From: Hippophae tibetana
Taxonomy: Eukaryota > Streptophyta > Magnoliopsida > Rosales > Elaeagnaceae
DNA: 64,000 nucleotides
Assembly: GCA_037013495.1 (NCBI GenBank)
Contig: CM072805.1
Span: forward strand, 11,318,601 to 11,382,600
Direction: 5' to 3'
This document shows positions 11,065 to 25,993 of the stretch, one piece after another (the stretch's first letter is position 1; each line of letters opens with the position of its first letter). The notes beneath the pieces are model-generated. The model saw nothing but the letters and a program-made list of their open reading frames with translations, was not told the DNA's origin and did no database searches. The position numbers and the translations under genes are program-made.

Positions 11065-14000
11065 GTCAATTTATGGTTGAGAAAAGTCCATAATCATGAA
11101 TTTAACATTATACAATTGGGATTTAGAAGATTCGACCTTAACATACTAATATGACAAAATGGAATACACCGTATTGTTAGTATTAGTTCATTTGAATGAT
11201 CCATATTTGACTCAAATTCAAATAAATATATTATATGTAAAAATATACACCGCAATTTCTATTCTTATCAAATAAATAGTCTATCTATGGTTGACAAAAA
11301 TCGATAGCCATAATTTTAACATTAAACAATTGAGATAAAGTAAATATAACGTTAAAATATTGAATTAAATATTACAAATGCAAATATGGCACTTATAAGT
11401 TAAAACCATTTATTGATATGAAGTCAATTTATGGTTGAGAAAAGTCCATAATCATGAATTTAACATAATATATTTGGAATTTAGAAGATTCGACCTTAAC
11501 ATACTAATATGACAAAATGGAATACACCGTATTGTTAGTATTAGTTCATTTGAATGATCCATATTTGACTCAAATTCAAATAAATATATTATATGTAAAT
11601 ATACTCCTCAATTTCTATTCTTATCAAATAAATAGTATATCTATGGTTGACAAAAATCGATAGCCATAATTTTAACATTAAACAATTGAGATAAAGTAAA
11701 TCTAACGTTAAAAAATTGAATTAATTATTACAAATTCAAATATGCCCCTTATAAGTTTCAACCATTGATTAATACGAAGTCAATTTATGGTTGAGAAAAG
11801 TCCATAATCATGAATTTAAAATTACACAATTGATATTTAGAAGATTCAACCTTAACATACTAATATGACAAAATGGAATACACCGTATTGTTAATATTAG
11901 TTCATTTGAATAGTCCATATTTGACTCAAATTCAAATAAATATATTATATGTAAATATACAACTCAATTTCTATTATTATCAAATAAATAGTCGATCTAT
12001 TTTTGAAAAAATTCGATAGGCATAATTTTAACATTAAATAATTGAGATAAATTAAAGCTAAGGTTAAAATATCGAATTAAATAATACAAATGCAAATATG
12101 CACCTTATATGTTTCAACCATTTATTGATATGATGTCAATTTATGGTTGAGAAAAGTACATAATCATGAATTTAACATTACACAATTGGGATTTAGAAGA
12201 TTCGACCTTAACATACTAATATGAAAAAATGGAATACACCGTATTGTTAGTATTAGTTCATTTGAATGATCCATATTTGACTCAAATTCAAATAAATATA
12301 TTATATGTAAATATACTCCTCAATTTCTATTCTTATCAAATAAATAGTCTATCTATGGTTGACAAAAATCGATAGCCATAATTTTAACATTAAACAATTG
12401 AGATAAAGTAAATCTAACGTTAAAATATTGAATTAAATATTACAAATGCAAATATGGCACTTATAAGTTTCAACCATTTATTGATATAAAGTCAATTTAT
12501 GGTTGAGAAAAGTCCATAATCATGAATTTTACATTACACAATAGGGATTTAGAAGATTCGACCTTAACATAAAAATATGACAAAATGGAATACACCGTAT
12601 TGTTAGTATTAGTTCATTTGAATGATCCATATTTGACTCAAATTCAAATAAATATAGTATATATAAATATACAACTCAATTTCTATTATTATCAAATAAA
12701 TAGTCGATCTATCTTTGAAAAAGTTCGATAGGCATAATTTTAACATTAAATAATTGAGATAAATTAAACCTAAGGTTAAAAAATTGAATTAAATATTACA
12801 AATGCAAATATACGCCTTATAAGTTTCAACCATTGATTGATATGAAGTCAATTTATGGTTGAGAAAAGTATATAATCATGAATTTAACATTACACAATAG
12901 GGATTTAGAAGATTCGACCTTAACATAAAAATATGACAAAATGGAATACACCGTATTGTTAGTATTAGTTCATTTGAATGATCCATATTTGACTCAAATT
13001 CAAATAAATATAGTATATGTAAATATACACCTCAATTTCTATTCTTATCAAATAAATAGTCTATCTATGGTTACAAAAATCGATAGCCATAATTTTAACA
13101 TTTAACAATTGAGATAAAGTAAATCTAACGTTAAAATATTGAATTAAATATTACAAATGCAAATATGGCACTTATAAGTTTCAACCATTTATTGATATAA
13201 AGTCAATTTATGGTTGAGAAAAGTCCATAATCATGAATTTTACATTATACAATTGGGATTTAGAAGATTCGACCTTAACATACTAATATGATAAAATGGA
13301 ATACACCGTATTGTTAGTATTAGTTCATTTGAATGATCCATATTTGACTCAAATTCAAATAAATATAGTATATGTAAATATACACCTCAATTTCTATTCT
13401 TATCAAATAAATAGTCTATCTATCTTTGAAAAAACTCGATAGCCATAATTTTAACATTAAACAATTGAGATTAAGTAAATCTAACGTTAAAAAATTGAAT
13501 TAAATAACACAAATGCAAATATGCGCCTTATAAGTTTCAACCATTGATTGATATGATGTCAATTTATGGTTGAGAAAAGTATATAATCATGAATTTAACA
13601 TTACACAATTGGGATTTAGAAGATTCGACCTTAACATACTAATATGACAAAATGGAATACACCGTATTGTTAATATTAGTTCATTTGAATGATCCATATT
13701 TGACTCAAATTCAAATAAATATAGTATATATAAATATACAACTCAATTTCTATTATTATCAAATAAATAGTCGATCTATCTTTGAAAAAATTCGATAGGC
13801 ATAATTTTAACATTAAATAATTGAGATAAATTAAACCTAAGGTTAAAAAATCGAATTAAATAATACAAATGCAAATATGCACCTTATATGTTTCAACCAT
13901 TTATTGATATAAAGTCAATTTATGGTTGAGAAAAGTCCATAATCATGAATTTAATATTACACATATGGGATTTAGAAGATTCGACCTTAACATACTAATA

Positions 14001-17000
14001 TGACAAAATGGAATACACCGTATTGTTTGTATTAGTTCAATTGAATGATCCATATTTGACTCAAATTCAAATAAATATAGTATATATAAATATACAACTC
14101 AATTTCTATTATTATCAAATAAATAGTCGATCTATCTTTGAAAAAATTCGATAGGCATAATTTTAACATTAAATAATTGAGATAAATTAAAGCTAAGGTT
14201 AAAATATCGAATTAAATAATACAAATGCAAATATGCACCTTATATGTTTCAACCATTTATTGATATGATGTCAATTTATGGTTGAGAAAAGTACATAATC
14301 ATGAATTTAACATTACACAATTGGGATTTAGAAGATTCGACCTTAACATACTAATATGAAAAAATGGAATACACCGTATTGTTAGTATTAGTTCATTTGA
14401 ATGATCCATATTTGACTCAAATTCAAATAAATATATTATATGTAAATATACTCCTCAATTTCTATTCTTATCAAATAAATAGTCTATCTATGGTTGACAA
14501 AAATCGATAGCCATAATTTTAACATTAAACAATTGAGATAAAGTAAATCTAACGTTAAAATATTGAATTAAATATTACAAATGCAAATATGGCACTTATA
14601 AGTTTCAACCATTTATTGATATAAAGTCAATTTATGGTTGAGAAAAGTCCATAATCATGAATTTTACATTACACAATAGGGATTTAGAAGATTCGACCTT
14701 AACATAAAAATATGACAAAATGGAATACACCGTATTGTTAGTATTAGTTCATTTGAATGATCCATATTTGACTCAAATTCAAATAAATATAGTATATGTA
14801 AATATACACCTCAATTTCTATTCTTATCAAATAAATAGTCTATCTATGGTTACAAAAATCGATAGCCATAATTTTAACATTTAACAATTGAGATAAAGTA
14901 AATCTAACGTTAAAATATTGAATTAAATATTACAAATGCAAATATGGCACTTATAAGTTTCAACCATTTATTGATATAAAGTCAATTTATGGTTGAGAAA
15001 AGTCCATAATCATGAATTTTACATTATACAATTGGGATTTAGAAGATTCGACCTTAACATACTAATATGATAAAATGGAATACACCGTACTGTTAGTATT
15101 AGTTCATTTGAATGATCCATATTTGACTCAAATTCAAATAAATATAGTATATGTAAATATACACCTCAATTTCTATTCTTATCAAATAAATAGTCTATCT
15201 ATCTTTGAAAAAACTCGATAGCCATAATTTTAACATTAAACAATTGAGATTAAGTAAATCTAACGTTAAAAAATTGAATTAAATAACACAAATGCAAATA
15301 TGCGCCTTATAAGTTTCAACCATTGATTGATATGATGTCAATTTATGGTTGAGAAAAGTATATAATCATGAATTTAACATTACACAATTGGGATTTAGAA
15401 GATTCGACCTTAACATACTAATATGACAAAATGGAATACACCGTATTGTTAATATTAGTTCATTTGAATGATCCATATTTGACTCAAATTCAAATAAATA
15501 TAGTATATATAAATATACAACTCAATTTCTATTATTATCAAATAAATAGTCGATCTATCTTTGAAAAAATTCGATAGGCATAATTTTAACATTAAATAAT
15601 TGAGATAAATTAAAGCTAAGGTTAAAAAATCGAATTAAATAATACAAATGCAAATATGCACCTTATATGTTTCAACCATTTATTGATATAAAGTCAATTT
15701 ATGGTTGAGAAAAGTCCATAATCATGAATTTAATATTACACATATGGGATTTAGAAGATTCGACCTTAACATACTAATATGACAAAATGGAATACACCGT
15801 ATTGTTTGTATTAGTTCAATTGAATGATCCATATTTGACTCAAATTCAAATAAATATAGTATATATAAATATACAACTCAATTTCTATTATTATCAAATA
15901 AATAGTCGATCTATCTTTGAAAAAATTCGATAGGCATAATTTTAACATTAAATAATTGAGATAAATTAAACCTAAGGTTAAAAAATGGAATTAAATAATA
16001 CAAATGCAAATATGCACCTTATATGTTTCAACCATTTATTGATATGATGTCAATTTATGGTTGACAAAAGTACATAATCATGAATTTAACATTACACAAT
16101 TCGGATTTAGAAGATTCGACCTTAAGATACTGATATGACAAAATTGAATACACCGTATTGTTATTATTAGTTCATTTGAATGGTACATATTTGACTCAAA
16201 TTCAAATAAATATAGTATATGTAAATATACACCTCAATTTCTATTCTTATCAAATAAATAGTCTATCTATGGTTACAAAAATCGATAGCCATAATTTTAA
16301 CATTTAACAATTGAGATAAAGTAAATCTAACGTTAAAATATTGAATTAAATATTACAAATGCAAATATGGGACTTATAAGTTTCAACCATTTATTGATAT
16401 GAAGTCAATTTATGGTTGAGAAAAGTCCATAATCATGAATTTAACATTATACAATTGGGATTTAGAAGATTCGACCTTAACATACTAATATGACAAAATG
16501 GAATACACCGTATTGTTAGTATTAGTTCATTTGAATGATCCATATTTGACTCAAATTCAAATAAATATATTATATGTAAAAATATACACCGCAATTTCTA
16601 TTCTTATCAAATAAATAGTCTATCTATGGTTGACAAAAATCGATAGCCATAATTTTAACATTAAACAATTGAGATAAAGTAAATATAACGTTAAAATATT
16701 GAATTAAATATTACAAATGCAAATATGGCACTTATAAGTTAAAACCATTTATTGATATGAAGTCAATTTATGGTTGAGAAAAGTCCATAATCATGAATTT
16801 AACATAATATATTTGGGATTTAGAAGATTCGACCTTAACATACTAATATGGCAAAATGGAATACACCGTATTGTTAGTATTAGTTCATTTGAATGATCCA
16901 TATTTGACTCAAATTCAAATAAATATATTATATGTAAATATACTCCTCAATTTCTATTCTTATCAAATAAATAGTCGATCTATCTTTGAAAAAATTCGAT

Positions 17001-17387
17001 AGGCATAATTTTAACATTAAATAATTGAGATAAATTAAACCTAAGGTTAAAAAATATAATTAAATAATACAAATGCAAATATGCACCTTATATGTTTCAA
17101 CCATTCATTGATATGATGTCAATTTATGGTTGTGAAAAGTCCATAATCATGAATTTAACATTACACAATTGGGATTTAGAAGATTCGACCTTAACATACT
17201 AATATGACAAAATGGAATACACCGTATTGTTAGTATTAGTTCATTTGAATGATCCATATTTGACTCAAATTCAAATAAATATAGTATATGTAAATATACA
17301 ACTCAATTTCTATTATTATCAAATAAATAGTCGATCTATCTTTGAAAAAATTCGATAGGCATAATTTTAACATTAAATAATTGAGAT
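11065..17387. repeat. 18-mer higher-order repeat, copy 2 (last ~86 bp missing)
   Basis: This is the downstream copy of 4656-11064. Only a handful of substitutions were noticed in the parts compared: agtgcataatc near 5746 versus agtacataatc near 12155; gattcgacc versus gattcaacc near 11846; aatcataaat near 10381 versus aatcatgaat near 16790; atatgac versus atatggc near 16846; and gattccacc near 10774 versus gattcgacc. Homology stops near 17387 (10978 in copy 1), where gagattaag in copy 1 becomes gagataaat. The segment from 15891 onward is also the start of the 15-mer duplication. Confidence 0.88.
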
Positions 17388-20300
17388 AAATTAAACCTAA
17401 GGTTAAAAAATCGAATTAAATAATACAAATGCAAATATGCACCTTATATGTTTCAACCATTTATTGATATGATGTCAATTTATGGTTGAGAAAAGTCCAT
17501 AATCATGAATTTAACATTACACAATAGGGATTTAGAAGATTCGACCTTAACATACTAATATGAAAAAATGGAATACACCGTATTGTTAGTATTAGTTCAT
17601 TTGAATGATCCATATTTGACTCAAATTCAAATAAATATAGTATATGTAAAAATATACACCTCAATTTCTATTCTTATCAAATAAATAGTCTATCTATGGT
17701 TGACAAAAATCGATAGCCATAATTTTAACATTAAACAATTGAGATAAAGTAAATCTAACGTTAAAATATTGAATTAAATATTACAAATGCAAATATGGCA
17801 CTTATAAGTTTCAACCATTTATTGATATAAAGTCAATTTATGGTTGAGAAAAGTCCATAATCATGAATTTTACATTACACAATAGGGATTTAGAAGATTC
17901 GACCTTAACATACTAATATGACAAAATGGAATACACCGTATTGTTAGTATTAGTTCATTTGAATGATCCATATTTGACTCAAATTCAAATAAATATAGTA
18001 TATGTAAATATACACCTCAATTTCTAATATTATCAAATAAATAGTCGATCTATCTTTGAAAAAATTCGATAGGCATAATTTTAACATTAAATAATTGAGA
18101 TAAATTAAACCTAAGGTTAAAAAATCGAATTAAATAATACAAATGCAAATATGCACCTTATATGTTTCAACCATTTATTGATATGATGTCAATTTATGGT
18201 TGAGAAAAGTCCATAATCATGAATTTAACATTACACAATTGGGATTTAGAAGATTCGACCTTAACATACTAATATGACAAAATGGAATACACCGTATTGT
18301 TAGTATTAGTTCATTTGAATGATCCATATTTGACTCAAATTCAAATAAATATATTATATGTAAATATACTCCTCAATTTCTATTCTTATCAAATAAATAG
18401 TCTATCTATGGTTGACAAAAATCGATAGCCATAATTTTAACATTAAACAATTGAGATAAAGTAAATCTAACGTTAAAATATTGAATTAAATATTACAAAT
18501 GCAAATATGGCACTTATAAGTTTCAACCATTTATTGATATAAAGTCAATTTATGGTTGAGAAAAGTCCATAATCATGAATTTTACATTACACAATAGGGA
18601 TTTAGAAGATTCGACCTTAACATAAAAATATGACAAAATGGAATACACCGTATTGTTAGTATTAGTTCATTTGAATGATCCATATTTGACTCAAATTCAA
18701 ATAAATATAGTATATGTAAATATACACCTCAATTTCTATTCTTATCAAATAAATAGTCTATCTATGGTTACAAAAATCGATAGCCATAATTTTAACATTT
18801 AACAATTGAGATAAAGTAAATCTAACGTTAAAATATTGAATTAAATATTACAAATGCAAATATGGCACTTATAAGTTTCAACCATTTATTGATATAAAGT
18901 CAATTTATGGTTGAGAAAAGTCCATAATCATGAATTTAACATTATACAATTGGGATTTAGAAGATTCGACCTTAACATACTAATATGACAAAATGGAATA
19001 CACCGTATTAATAGTATTAGTTCATTTGAATGATCCATATTTGACTCAAATTCAAATAAATATAGTATATGTAAATATACACCTCAATTTCTATTCTTAT
19101 CAAATAAATAGGATATCTATCTTTGAAAAAACTCGATAGCCATAATTTTAACATTAAACAATTGAGATTAAGTAAATCTAACGTTAAAAAATTGAATTAA
19201 TTATTACAAATTCAAATATGCCCCTTATAAGTTTCAACCATTGATTAATACGAAGTCAATTTATGGTTGAGAAAAGTCCATAATCATGAATTTAAAATTA
19301 CACAATTGATATTTAGAAGATTCGACCTTAACATACTAATATGACAAAATGGAATACACCGTATTGTTAATATTAGTTCATTTGAATAGTCCATATTTGA
19401 CTCAAATTCAAATAAATATATTATATGTAAATATACAACTCAATTTCTATTATTATCAAATAAATAGTCGATCTATTTTTGAAAAAATTCGATAGGCATA
19501 ATTTTAACATTAAATAATTGAGATAAATTAAAGCTAAGGTTAAAATATCGAATTAAATAATACAAATGCAAATATGCACCTTATATGTTTCAACCATTTA
19601 TTGATATGATGTCAATTTATGGTTGAGAAAAGTACATAATCATGAATTTAACATTACACAATTGGGATTTAGAAGATTCGACCTTAACATACTAATATGA
19701 CAAAATGGAATACACCGTATTGTTAGTATTAGTTCATTTGAATGATCCATATTTGACTCAAATTCAAATAAATATATTATATGTAAATATACTCCTCAAT
19801 TTCTATTCTTATCAAATAAATAGTCTATCTATGGTTGACAAAAATCGATAGCCATAATTTTAACATTAAACAATTGAGATAAAGTAAATCTAACGTTAAA
19901 ATATTGAATTAAATATTACAAATGCAAATATGGCACTTATAAGTTTCAACCATTTATTGATATAAAGTCAATTTATGGTTGAGAAAAGTCCATAATCATG
20001 AATTTTACATTACACAATAGGGATTTAGAAGATTCGACCTTAACATAAAAATATGACAAAATGGAATACACCGTATTGTTAGTATTAGTTCATTTGAATG
20101 ATCCATATTTGACTCAAATTCAAATAAATATAGTATATGTAAATACACCTCAATTTCTATTCTTATCAAATAAATAGTCTATCTATGGTTACAAAAATCG
20201 ATAGCCATAATTTTAACATTTAACAATTGAGATAAAGTAAATCTAACGTTAAAATATTGAATTAAATATTACAAATGCAAATATGGCACTTATAAGTTTC

Positions 20301-21231
20301 AACCATTTATTGATATAAAGTCAATTTATGGTTGAGAAAAGTCCATAATCATGAATTTTACATTATACAATTGGGATTTAGAAGATTCGACCTTAACATA
20401 CTAATATGACAAAATGGATTACACCGTATTGTCAGTATTAGTTTATTTGAATGATCCATATTTGACTCAAATTCAAATAAATATAGTATATGTAAATATA
20501 CAACTCAATTTCTATTATTATCAAATAAATAGTCGATCTATCTTTGAAAAAATTCGATAGGCATAATTTTAACATTAAATAATTGAGATTAAGTAAACCT
20601 AAGGTTAAAAAATGGAATTAAATAATACAAATGCAAATATGCACCTTATATGTTTCAACCATTTATTGATATGATGTCAATTTATGGTTGAGAAAAGTCC
20701 ATAATCATGAATTTAACATTACACAATTGGGATTTAGAAGATTCGACCTTAACATACTAATATGACAAAATGGAATACACCGTATTGTTAGTATTAGTTC
20801 ATTTGAATGATCCATATTTGACTCAAATTCAAATAAATATAGTATATGTAAATATACAACTCAATTTCTATTATTATCAAATAAATAGTCGATCTATCTT
20901 TGAAAAAATTCGATAGGTATAATTTTAACATTAAATAATTGAGATAAATTAAACCTAAGGTTAAAAAATCGAATTAAATAATACAAATGCAAATATGCAC
21001 CTTATATGTTTCAACCATTTATTGATATGATGTCAATTTATGGTTGAGAAAAGTCCATAATCATGAATTTAACATTACACAATAGGGATTTAGAAGATTC
21101 GACCTTAACATACTAATATGAAAAAATGGAATACACCGTATTGTTAGTATTAGTTCATTTGAATGATCCATATTTGACTCAAATTCAAATAAATATAGTA
21201 TATGTAAAAATATACACCTCAATTTCTATTC
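15891..21231. repeat. 15-mer higher-order repeat, copy 1 (5341 bp)
   Basis: Markers recur 5341 bp downstream: gttgacaaaagtac at 16060 and 21401, aacataatatatttggg at 16801 and 22142, tttctaatat at 18021 and 23362, and aggatatct near 19110 and 24451. 5341 bp equals 15 monomers plus one base. The left breakpoint lies at a mismatch (15890 versus 21231), directly in front of ttatcaaataaatag. After 20143 the offset becomes 5343 because this copy lost two bases (gtaaatacacctc). The block begins within the second copy of the 18-mer, so it arose in an already duplicated array. Confidence 0.88.
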
Positions 21232-24200
21232 TTATCAAATAAATAGTCGATCTATCTTTGAAAAAATTCGATAGGCATAATTTTAACATTAAATAATTGA
21301 GATAAATTAAACCTAAGGTTAAAAAATGGAATTAAATAATACAAATGCAAATATGCACCTTATATGTTTCAACCATTTATTGATATGATGTCAATTTATG
21401 GTTGACAAAAGTACATAATCATGAATTTAACATTACACAATTCGGATTTAGAAGATTCGACCTTAAGATACTGATATGACAAAATTGAATACACCGTATT
21501 GTTATTATTAGTTCATTTGAATGGTACATATTTGACTCAAATTCAAATAAATATAGTATATGTAAATATACACCTCAATTTCTATTCTTATCAAATAAAT
21601 AGTCTATCTATGGTTACAAAAATCGATAGCCATAATTTTAACATTTAACAATTGAGATAAAGTAAATCTAACGTTAAAATATTGAATTAAATATTACAAA
21701 TGCAAATATGGGACTTATAAGTTTCAACCATTTATTGATATGAAGTCAATTTATGGTTGAGAAAAGTCCATAATCATGAATTTAACATTATACAATTGGG
21801 ATTTAGAAGATTCGACCTTAACATACTAATATGACAAAATGGAATACACCGTATTGTTAGTATTAGTTCATTTGAATGATCCATATTTGACTCAAATTCA
21901 AATAAATATATTATATGTAAAAATATACACCGCAATTTCTATTCTTATCAAATAAATAGTCTATCTATGGTTGACAAAAATCGATAGCCATAATTTTAAC
22001 ATTAAACAATTGAGATAAAGTAAATATAACGTTAAAATATTGAATTAAATATTACAAATGCAAATATGGCACTTATAAGTTAAAACCATTTATTGATATG
22101 AAGTCAATTTATGGTTGAGAAAAGTCCATAATCATGAATTTAACATAATATATTTGGGATTTAGAAGATTCGACCTTAACATACTAATATGACAAAATGG
22201 AATACACCGTATTGTTAGTATTAGTTCATTTGAATGATCCATATTTGACTCAAATTCAAATAAATATATTATATGTAAATATACTCCTCAATTTCTATTC
22301 TTATCAAATAAATAGTCGATCTATCTTTGAAAAAATTCGATAGGCATAATTTTAACATTAAATAATTGAGATAAATTAAACCTAAGGTTAAAAAATATAA
22401 TTAAATAATACAAATGCAAATATGCACCTTATATGTTTCAACCATTCATTGATATGATGTCAATTTATGGTTGTGAAAAGTCCATAATCATGAATTTAAC
22501 ATTACACAATTGGGATTTAGAAGATTCGACCTTAACATATTAATATGACAAAATGGAATACACCGTATTGTTAGTATTAGTTCATTTGAATGATCCATAT
22601 TTGACTCAAATTCAAATAAATATAGTATATGTAAATATACAACTCAATTTCTATTATTATCAAATAAATAGTCGATCTATCTTTGAAAAAATTCGATAGG
22701 CATAATTTTAACATTAAATAATTGAGATAAATTAAACCTAAGGTTAAAAAATCGAATTAAATAATACAAATGCAAATATGCACCTTATATGTTTCAACCA
22801 TTTATTGATATGATGTCAATTTATGGTTGAGAAAAGTCCATAATCATGAATTTAACATTACACAATAGGGATTTAGAAGATTCGACCTTAACATACTAAT
22901 ATGAAAAAATGGAATACACCGTATTGTTAGTATTAGTTCATTTGAATGATCCATATTTGACTCAAATTCAAATAAATATAGTATATGTAAAAATATACAC
23001 CTCAATTTCTATTCTTATCAAATAAATAGTCTATCTATGGTTGACAAAAATCGATAGCCATAATTTTAACATTAAACAATTGAGATAAAGTAAATCTAAC
23101 GTTAAAATATTGAATTAAATATTACAAATGCAAATATGGCACTTATAAGTTTCAACCATTTATTGATATAAAGTCAATTTATGGTTGAGAAAAGTCCATA
23201 ATCATGAATTTTACATTACACAATAGGGATTTAGAAGATTCGACCTTAACATACTAATATGACAAAATGGAATACACCGTATTGTTAGTATTAGTTCATT
23301 TGAATGATCCATATTTGACTCAAATTCAAATAAATATAGTATATGTAAATATACACCTCAATTTCTAATATTATCAAATAAATAGTCGATCTATCTTTGA
23401 AAAAATTCGATAGGCATAATTTTAACATTAAATAATTGAGATAAATTAAACCTAAGGTTAAAAAATCGAATTAAATAATACAAATGCAAATATGCACCTT
23501 ATATGTTTCAACCATTTATTGATATGATGTCAATTTATGGTTGAGAAAAGTCCATAATCATGAATTTAACATTACACAATTGGGATTTAGAAGATTCGAC
23601 CTTAACATACTAATATGACAAAATGGAATACACCGTATTGTTAGTATTAGTTCATTTGAATGATCCATATTTGACTCAAATTCAAATAAATATATTATAT
23701 GTAAATATACTCCTCAATTTCTATTCTTATCAAATAAATAGTCTATCTATGGTTGACAAAAATCGATAGCCATAATTTTAACATTAAACAATTGAGATAA
23801 AGTAAATCTAACGTTAAAATATTGAATTAAATATTACAAATGCAAATATGGCACTTATAAGTTTCAACCATTTATTGATATAAAGTCAATTTATGGTTGA
23901 GAAAAGTCCATAATCATGAATTTTACATTACACAATAGGGATTTAGAAGATTCGACCTTAACATAAAAATATGACAAAATGGAATACACCGTATTGTTAG
24001 TATTAGTTCATTTGAATGATCCATATTTGACTCAAATTCAAATAAATATAGTATATGTAAATATACACCTCAATTTCTATTCTTATCAAATAAATAGTCT
24101 ATCTATGGTTACAAAAATCGATAGCCATAATTTTAACATTTAACAATTGAGATAAAGTAAATCTAACGTTAAAATATTGAATTAAATATTACAAATGCAA

Positions 24201-25993
24201 ATATGGCACTTATAAGTTTCAACCATTTATTGATATAAAGTCAATTTATGGTTGAGAAAAGTCCATAATCATGAATTTAACATTATACAATTGGGATTTA
24301 GAAGATTCGACCTTAACATACTAATATGACAAAATGGAATACACCGTATTAATAGTATTAGTTCATTTGAATGATCCATATTTGACTCAAATTCAAATAA
24401 ATATAGTATATGTAAATATACACCTCAATTTCTATTCTTATCAAATAAATAGGATATCTATCTTTGAAAAAACTCGATAGCCATAATTTTAACATTAAAC
24501 AATTGAGATTAAGTAAATCTAACGTTAAAAAATTGAATTAATTATTACAAATTCAAATATGCCCCTTATAAGTTTCAACCATTGATTAATACGAAGTCAA
24601 TTTATGGTTGAGAAAAGTCCATAATCATGAATTTAAAATTACACAATTGATATTTAGAAGATTCGACCTTAACATACTAATATGACAAAATGGAATACAC
24701 CGTATTGTTAATATTAGTTCATTTGAATAGTCCATATTTGACTCAAATTCAAATAAATATATTATATGTAAATATACAACTCAATTTCTATTATTATCAA
24801 ATAAATAGTCGATCTATTTTTGAAAAAATTCGATAGGCATAATTTTAACATTAAATAATTGAGATAAATTAAAGCTAAGGTTAAAATATCGAATTAAATA
24901 ATACAAATGCAAATATGCACCTTATATGTTTCAACCATTTATTGATATGATGTCAATTTATGGTTGAGAAAAGTACATAATCATGAATTTAACATTACAC
25001 AATTGGGATTTAGAAGATTCGACCTTAACATACTAATATGACAAAATGGAATACACCGTATTGTTAGTATTAGTTCATTTGAATGATCCATATTTGACTC
25101 AAATTCAAATAAATATATTATATGTAAATATACTCCTCAATTTCTATTCTTATCAAATAAATAGTCTATCTATGGTTGACAAAAATCGATAGCCATAATT
25201 TTAACATTAAACAATTGAGATAAAGTAAATCTAACGTTAAAATATTGAATTAAATATTACAAATGCAAATATGGCACTTATAAGTTTCAACCATTTATTG
25301 ATATAAAGTCAATTTATGGTTGAGAAAAGTCCATAATCATGAATTTTACATTACACAATAGGGATTTAGAAGATTCGACCTTAACATAAAAATATGACAA
25401 AATGGAATACACCGTATTGTTAGTATTAGTTCATTTGAATGATCCATATTTGACTCAAATTCAAATAAATATAGTATATGTAAATATACACCTCAATTTC
25501 TATTCTTATCAAATAAATAGTCTATCTATGGTTACAAAAATCGATAGCCATAATTTTAACATTTAACAATTGAGATAAAGTAAATCTAACGTTAAAATAT
25601 TGAATTAAATATTACAAATGCAAATATGGCACTTATAAGTTTCAACCATTTATTGATATAAAGTCAATTTATGGTTGAGAAAAGTCCATAATCATGAATT
25701 TTACATTATACAATTGGGATTTAGAAGATTCGACCTTAACATACTAATATGACAAAATGGATTACACCGTATTGTCAGTATTAGTTTATTTGAATGATCC
25801 ATATTTGACTCAAATTCAAATAAATATAGTATATGTAAATATACAACTCAATTTCTATTCTTATCAAATAAATAGTCGATCTATCTTTGAAAAAATTCGA
25901 TAGGCATAATTTTAACATTAAATAATTGAGATTAAGTAAACCTAAGGTTAAAAAATGGAATTAAATAATACAAATGCAAATATGCACCTTATA
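21232..25993. repeat. 15-mer higher-order repeat, copy 2 (partial)
   Basis: This copy matches 15891-20650 nearly base for base. An isolated difference is tattattatc near 20519 versus tattcttatc near 25860. Homology ends at 25993, where cttataag replaces cttatatg. The last monomer and a half of copy 1 (20651-21231) has no direct counterpart after this point; the next unit instead jumps back to a gttgacaaaagtac-type unit. The chimeric unit at the left edge joins a class B head (gtaaaaatata, tattcttatc) to a class A tail (tcgatctatctttg). Confidence 0.87.
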
